Shown here: positions 50,327 through 64,000 of the stretch, in pieces
How positions within the stretch are numbered: position 1 is the first letter of the stretch
Layout of the letters: every line of letters begins with the position of its first letter
DNA from: Aphrophora alni
Taxonomy: Eukaryota; Arthropoda; Insecta; Hemiptera; Aphrophoridae
Assembly (NCBI GenBank): GCA_963513935.1
Contig: OY740774.1
Location: 92,589,847 to 92,653,846 of the forward strand
DNA: 64,000 nucleotides
Direction: 5' to 3'
Notes under the pieces: model-generated
Databases searched by the model: none
What the model saw: only the letters and a program-made list of their open reading frames with translations
What the model was told of the DNA's origin: nothing
Position numbers and translations under genes: made by a program

Positions 50327-52110
50327 AAAACATGCCTAATAATTTATATACAGTTCACATTTATTCCACAAATATCCATCAATGATTATCACTCACCCAC
50401 CTTATAACAATAAATAATAAATAAACTTTACGAATGTATACACATCAATAATAAATATTCAATCATAACAAACACCATTCCTTAAATACACAAACGCTTA
50501 AGCCATAAATTTTACAACACCGATAAAAGAGAAAACTAACAATATTTAAAAAACGACAATATTTCTAAGTCATATCCCGAAATACACCACACCAAATGTT
50601 CATTGTCAGTTTATACAACACTAATCATACTCAGCTCGATTATTTTACTTCTCTCCCTTTGTTCCTAACTAGTGCCATAAACAACCCAACATGGTTTATG
50701 TTCTGTGCATCCTTTCTCCTACGAATATTTAAATAATTGTCTTCCTCAGACAACGATGATCTCACGTTCATGCAATTAGATTTAGAACTTTAATAAGTTT
50801 GTGAGAGTTAAATAATATTTGCTTGGTTGAAACATTACAACCGCATTGTCGATATTATTTTCTTCCCGTACCCTCATTTATCCTCTTATCCTTAAAACCC
50901 CATACTAAGTATTCCCCCACTTTTTATCTCTCCCATATTTTGCTCAAACTCTAGTATTACAATTATACAATGCAAAATGTCGATTTCTTACTCATTTGAA
51001 ATGTAAAAATTTATACCACAAAATTTATAATCTATTTTTAATCTTTATTTTATACGTTTTAATTTTACTTACAAGTTTTCAACATCCAGCTGTATTTCCC
51101 CGAAAAATATATAACTTCCCAAACAATAACTTAAGTGAATAATAGTTGATATTTATTTTTTATATGTTTTTGAAATAAACCCTAATACTGTACTTTTTGT
51201 TAAATTATACAACCACTACTCACATTTAGCTTAATAATATATTACTACCCTCCATTGGTTGCTAACTAATCCATAAACAACACTACGTTATTTAGGATTT
51301 ATGCATCATTATTTCCACTAATACAACTAAATTCATACATCAAAAATCGATGATCCCACATGCTTGCTTTTAATTTTAAATCGATTTTATAATTTTTTGA
51401 GAGATAAATAACGCTTGTTAGGTTATATCTGTACTCCACGTTGAAGTCAATCTTTTATTTCTGTATCATAATTTAATCTCCTCTGCCTTGAAACTTACAC
51501 TCACTAATTTATTTCCCATCTTACAATAGTTTCCATTCGTGGCCCACTAAAAGCTTCAATCACATTTATAAAATTGCCCAATGTCGTTTTCTCACCCATA
51601 CGAAATGTCAAACTTTTTAACCATATTGATTAACGTTTTATTATTCTGATTTAAAATATTTTTTTAAATTTAATGGTTAATTTATTAACGCCACATCAAT
51701 CCTATTCCTTTACAATTTATTCTCCAATTTTACCAGTCAACCCATCAAGGATTATTTATCTCTTTTTGAAATTGAAAACAAAATTCCTACAAATGTCCAC
51801 ATTTCCCATTATGTATACCAATATAATAATAATAGCTTAACCCATAACTCCCTACTCGTATCGTATAAATCAACTGTAACGAGAAGAATATCTAAATCCC
51901 AGTAACATTAAATGCTATTTAGCAATAATTCTTTTATGGGTTAAACAAACAAAAGTAAATAAATCTCGTCTAATTTAAAAACAATTATTGATTTTATGAC
52001 TACACTTAATCACATATTTTGCCTAATATTTAAGTTTCATTATTAAAATATCACATTTGGCCCAGTCTTCCTAACCTGTTGATAAATTACAAATAAATGT
52101 ATTACATACA
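50327..52110 (+). repeat. Diverged tandem repeat, ~600-bp unit, G-poor
   Basis: About 50620-51220 aligns with about 51220-51820 at an offset near 600. Paired landmarks include ctaactagtgccataaacaac / ctaactaatccataaacaac, cgatgatctcacg / cgatgatcccaca, gagagttaaataa / gagagataaataa, and caaaatgtcgattt / ccaatgtcgtttt with catttgaaatgt / catacgaaatgt. The stretches before and after (50327-50620 and 51820-52110) are probably further partial units. The plus strand has about three C for every G, unlike the rest of the window. The array abuts the assembly gap. Confidence 0.7.
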
Positions 52111-52166
52111 ACTGATGGAAACAGTACCACTTTATATAACTTTCTACTATCAAACTAACTGAAAGC

Positions 52167-52171
<5 letters not shown>

Positions 52172-52204
<33 letters not shown>
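52172..52204 (+). repeat. (CA)n microsatellite
   Basis: About 16 CA units. Confidence 0.95.
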
Positions 52205-59748
<7,544 letters not shown>

Positions 59749-59761
59749 CCTCCTTACCTAT

Positions 59762-61811
59762 TTCCCTTGCTATCCATCCCACTATCTCATTAGCTCTCTC
59801 CCCCTCTCTCTCACTATTCACCCCCTCTCTCCTTTCTCTCTGTTCCATCTTGAACGATTTCTCAGCAGGCAGGTTTAACTAAAATTTAAATTATAAATTT
59901 TTATATGTACCAAAACTTATTTCCCCTAGTATTTCTCTCCAGAGTTCCCAGTTTGTATAATTTCTACTGTATTCACTTAACAATATAAGATAGTGTGAAG
60001 GTTAATATTGAAAAATAATTACTCAATAAGATAAATACAAGACATATTCCCTCATACAAGGATGTCGTTTAGAACCATTTAATGGAATCCTGAACTAGGT
60101 GTTTCACAAATCGGTATACAATATTTTAGTAAGAAATAAATAAGTTTGAAATATATGGGAACAAGTAAATCGTTTAAAACAAAAGAAATACAAAAATTTA
60201 AATAATGAAATTTTATTAAGCATGTATTTTAAAAAGGGAGATTAAAATTTAACGCCTTAGTTTATTCATTTCGTAAATAATATGTTCTTAATAGTACCCA
60301 TATATAATTTTAGTCAGTGAATAAATAAATCACACATGTCTTTCAATCCCATCTACCTGACAAAAGTTGCTAGGCGAAACAGTTGTAACTTTTTTATATT
60401 AATAAAATCGTTTTGAAACTTTAGCTTTTCTTGTTTTTCTCCTTAAAACTAAAACCTTGTTACATATATACACATATATATGGTTTCGAATAAAGTATTT
60501 GTAAACAATTATAAACAGTCAAGAAATTTATCAAACGAAACAAATACATCATTATGCAGTACGATCAATTTGAACTTTTCTTCGCTAAAAAATTGGGAAG
60601 AAGCTAACAGACGATATGTTCGTTCTTTGGGGTTGTAACAGATAAAATTGTAGCGAAACCGTCAGTGCTATTTTTAATGATATTTTAATTTCTTATTACA
60701 TGGTTTCTTTCATCTGCAGATTTAGGGTATATAGCAGTTTTATTTAAAGCGGTATATTACTACTTACCAAATTTAACCAATCAACTTTTATTCTCCTGTT
60801 TGTATTTTCTAATTCATTTTGTATGGACTACAGATAAATAGACAAACAAGTCTATTAACAAGCGTTTTATTAAGTTTAATGTAATAAAAAGGATAATTGG
60901 TTTTTACTTTCCTTTAATGCCATGTAGAGAAACAAAACGCTCCTAAACAAAATAACAACTGTTTGAGTGACGTTTTTTTAATTATCTAATATGAATATAC
61001 TTTAAGAAAACTAAACATTCTGTGCAGTGAAGTAGTGATAATATACAAATTAAATCTTGTTTTTGACGGGAGATGACTTTGATTATGTTAATTAGAATGT
61101 AATTAAATAACTTTCTTTAACAAGGTATTTGTACATCAACACTCTGACAGATTAATTATTGGTAATTAAAGCTACCTTAATGACACACCCTCGTTTCCTT
61201 TTGTATACTTATTATTAAGGTAGAATTTAGTTATTCTCTAACTTTACTATTGTGGTATTGACATAACTGTTTATAGAGCAATTCATAGTTCATTAGGAAT
61301 GTATGTGAAGTGCAGCTCAAACTATCAGCTTCTCCTAAAACCACAACAAACGGCGTCAAGTTGCCTAGACTGGGAGTATTAGCAATACTTGAATATAATT
61401 AACTATTTGCTTACTCTACAAAATTTACAATAAACTGTCGTTTGATATGATTTTCTCTCTCACTGTCTATTGTTCTACTTCGGGTAACATAACTGAAATT
61501 AATCAGGCATCAGATATAAGTTATTTATTTCAGAAAATTAGGGACTTTATAATATAAAATTAATATATTAGTTCTGCTTTACAAAAATGCAGATAAATTG
61601 TTTTGTAATTTTCAATATTTAATTTGCTTTCAATTTAAATGCATGGTTGTTATACTTAAATAATGTTAAACTGTGAAAGATACTTTAATACTACTTAAAC
61701 CGGTGGTATTTAATGCAAAACAACAAACAAAATTAATTACCAAAAGATAATTTCTTTGTACGGAGCTAGACCATTTAAGTCTGTAAATATCGATAATTTC
61801 TTATAGTTTTC
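59762..61811. other. AT-rich non-coding DNA with a degenerate hammerhead-like motif
   Basis: No gene was seen. At 60357-60393 (plus) CTGACAA, a GTT/GGC helix with wobble pairs, GAAA, ACA/TGT helix III and A follow the order of the 40928-40965 motif, but G8 is A and helix I does not form. Confidence 0.35.
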
Positions 61812-61815
61812 TTAA

Positions 61816-62351
61816 GGTAACCTTGTAGGGAAAAAAGAAAAAAAATAATTTTTTTTATGTTCTAATTTATTCTCCATCTTTTTCTGAACATTTTGATATA
61901 TGACACATGGATATTTTGTTAAAATTAATATTAGTAAAAATGTAATTATGAGGGATCAAGTGGCGGGATGGAGGTAACGGCAGCAAAAGAAGTGTATGCA
62001 CGATCCAACAGTAGAGGGGTGCGATATGTGAAATACCTTGGAGACGGCGACAGCAATGCTTTCCAAGCAGTTACAGATGCAAAACCGTATGATGATGTTG
62101 ATGTAACCAAGTTGGAATGTGTTGGTCACGTCCAAAAACGGATGGGATCGAGGTTACGGAGACTTAAAACTAAGTGGCGAGGTAAAAAACTGTCTGATGG
62201 GAAACCTTTGAGTGGGAAAGGAAGACTGACTGAAATAAGATTATAAAATATACTGGAAAAAGATTTCAGGGTCCTGTGAATAATAGTTTTTTTTAAAGTG
62301 TACCTAAAGTTCTACATTTTAAGATGCGCGGCATAGGGGTACAAGGTTACC
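61816..62351 (+). mobile_element. TTAA-flanked DNA transposon, internally deleted (536 bp)
   Basis: GGTAACCTTGTA (61816-61827) and TACAAGGTTACC (62340-62351) are perfect 12-bp terminal inverted repeats. TTAA stands immediately outside both (61812-61815 and 62352-62355), a target duplication used by Kolobok and piggyBac elements. One further outer base pair (C/G) also matches. The interior holds a transposase fragment (61938-62246). The combination of TTAA target and this transposase type points to Kolobok more than to classical Mutator elements, whose duplications are 8-11 bp. Its small size shows a deletion derivative, possibly mobilisable by an intact relative. Confidence 0.8.
61938..62246 (+). 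pseudogene. Mutator-like/Kolobok-type transposase fragment
   Basis: The frame is open from 61938 (KCNYEGSSGG) through an internal Met at 61968 to a stop at 62244-62246. Counted from that Met, residues 25-29 are GDGDS, carrying a likely catalytic Asp of the DDE/D core. Residues 50-67 (ECVGHVQKRMGSRLRRLK) and the following LSDGK ... GKGRLTE are strongly conserved in animal proteins annotated with the 'Mutator-like transposase domain' (Pfam PF20700, from memory). Intact proteins are several hundred residues, with an N-terminal region and a C-terminal part that are both missing here. It reads without frameshift over about 103 codons, so decay is recent or the piece arose by clean deletion. It lies inside 12-bp inverted repeats flanked by TTAA. 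It is not expected to make an active enzyme. Confidence 0.85.
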
Positions 62352-62369
62352 TTAAGCGGTTCGTATATA

Positions 62370-62372
<3 letters not shown>

Positions 62373-62415
<43 letters not shown>
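62373..62415 (+). repeat. Poly-A tract, 43 bases
   Basis: 43 consecutive A just outside the TTAA-flanked transposon, after a short (TA) run. No retroposon body is evident upstream. Confidence 0.95.
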
Positions 62416-62416
<1 letters not shown>

Positions 62417-64000
62417 ATAGTTCTAACGTTTAAGTTCTGTTATTTTATTTTGAAAGGTAATTATTTTCCTTAACGAAACACAACTAATTGAACGAAATTA
62501 TCATTTTAAATAGCCCGTAATAATAATTACAACAACTCAATAAAATTGATCTCTACATTATCAGCGATATACCCTTAACGTTTTGCAATTTTACTTGTAA
62601 ATTGAGACGGTTAGTTATAAAAAAAAAATGTTCGTTATACATTTGAGACTATCATCTCTAAGAAGTATGAGATTCTTTATAAAAGAATAAATGTTATGTG
62701 TATCGTTGTTAGTTTGTGTTATAAGGTTATGGGTCAAGTATTTAATTCCTTTATTTACAATCTATTAAAATCATTTCAAACTTAAATGAAACGAACTTAT
62801 ACTTTTATTCTGTTAAACTTTTAATAAAAAAAGACACAGTTTTCTTATCACAAAATAATTAAAATAATATAATTAAAAAATAATTGGAATTTTACATTTT
62901 GTGATGTTTACACTTTCTGGGTTTCATAAGCAACAGGGAATCTCCTAACAGTAAGTACATAGTTTCTTGTATAACTATTAATCCAGCTTCAAAAATCAAA
63001 GTATTATTTTGTACACAAGCAGGAAAAGGAAGTGTTGTAAGGGGGAAAGCGGGAGGCAGGTAATATAAATATGACCATTGTAAGTCTATAATATTGTTCT
63101 CATTTTATAAATTGTGCCTTGGTAATTAATTGACGATTCACAATATTTTTTTCGTATTTGTTCCCATGGTATTGTGATTTTTCTAGAGAGACTAAACTCG
63201 TCCTATGAACGATCTAGTCTGACAAAGTAAATATTTACTACTCACGCAAACGAAATTAATAAAACGTTCGAAAAATATTTTACAACTTTAGAGGCCCCGG
63301 TTTTTTATATCAGAGTAATCAAGGATATCCTATTTATATTCTCTAAACTTTAGTAAAAAATGGTAGTACACTAAATAGATTTTTAAGATTGAATTATTAA
63401 TTTTTTTTCCTTAATTTATGATAATAATTGGAATTTCTTCATTACAAACAAATTTCATAACTCTTATTTGTTTATTTTGATCTTATCTTATGAAACATAT
63501 TTCATTCATTTAGGATTTAAACAAATTTTGTGGTATAGTAAAATTAATACAAAAATGTGTTATGTGAATATATAATACTGATGTTATTTAAAAGTTTTAG
63601 TGCTTTTAAAATATTTTTCTGTAACTTTCAGAGAACTAAATTTGTATGGAACCTAATTAAATCGTTTTAAATTTTCTCCTGATTCCTATATAAATTTATT
63701 TACAAATAATATGTTTTATGGTTCTTTATAATAAGATCGACATATTTGTTATTTTTTAAAATAAAATATGACAAGTCTTAAAGTTCTTTCTTGACCCATG
63801 CTTAATCAAAAGTTGTTTTTCCTTACCTCATTCCTTGTCGACTTCAACTTTTCGATGTTTAGACTCTGGATAAATAGGTAATTACCGCCTTAAACTTTAG
63901 TAAAATCGCTATGATGATTTGAGCTATCTATATTATATATTCCACATGCATATATATTCATTGTTCATCCACAAAACTCCTATAATGAATTAACCGTAGA
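62416..64000. other. AT-rich non-coding DNA
   Basis: No gene, RNA or repeat was recognised. Confidence 0.5.

Noticed and set aside
50052..50333. 93-codon ORF across the gap
   Set aside because: It consists mostly of N bases.

Overview
The window is about 70% A+T eukaryotic DNA, probably from an animal. It has no intact protein-coding gene, no tRNA or rRNA gene and no operon-like layout. The animal assignment rests on the relics seen: a Tc1/mariner-type transposase fragment, a Mutator/Kolobok-type transposase fragment, a PBS matching animal initiator tRNA-Met, and hammerhead-like motifs of the kind known from Penelope-like elements. I cannot name the species; arthropods and molluscs are both possible. 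Nearly all long open frames are chance frames in AT-rich DNA or run through homopolymers and microsatellites. 

Layout: 1-6386 is AT-rich non-coding DNA with diverged dispersed repeats and a 60-base T tract. 6391-16199 is the dominant feature, a 9.8-kb LTR retroelement present as LTR-internal-LTR-internal-LTR. It has three nearly identical 1.92-kb LTRs, two nearly identical 2.02-kb internal domains without gag or pol, a PBS for initiator tRNA-Met, a G-rich polypurine tract, and one outer 4-bp target duplication (AGGG). This fits a young non-autonomous element whose tandem form arose by LTR-LTR unequal recombination, or an assembly duplication. 16204-45000 is mostly featureless AT-rich DNA with (TA)n arrays, a frameshifted mariner transposase relic near 19.6 kb, diverged repeat pairs, and hammerhead-like motifs near 22.06 and 40.95 kb. 

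45276-47306 holds two foldback elements. One is a 371-bp element with 112-bp terminal inverted repeats of 98% identity; each arm carries a hammerhead-like fold whose only two inter-arm differences fall in predicted loops. 50127-50326 is a 200-N gap, followed by about 1.8 kb of G-poor, C-rich diverged tandem repeat of about 600-bp period. 59554-59741 is a pure (CT)94 array. 61816-62351 is a 536-bp TTAA-flanked DNA transposon with 12-bp inverted ends and an internal transposase fragment. 

No genes work together here. The biology is that of mobile elements and repeats: a reverse-transcribed family dependent on another element's proteins, internally deleted cut-and-paste elements, and scattered small self-cleaving-ribozyme-like folds.
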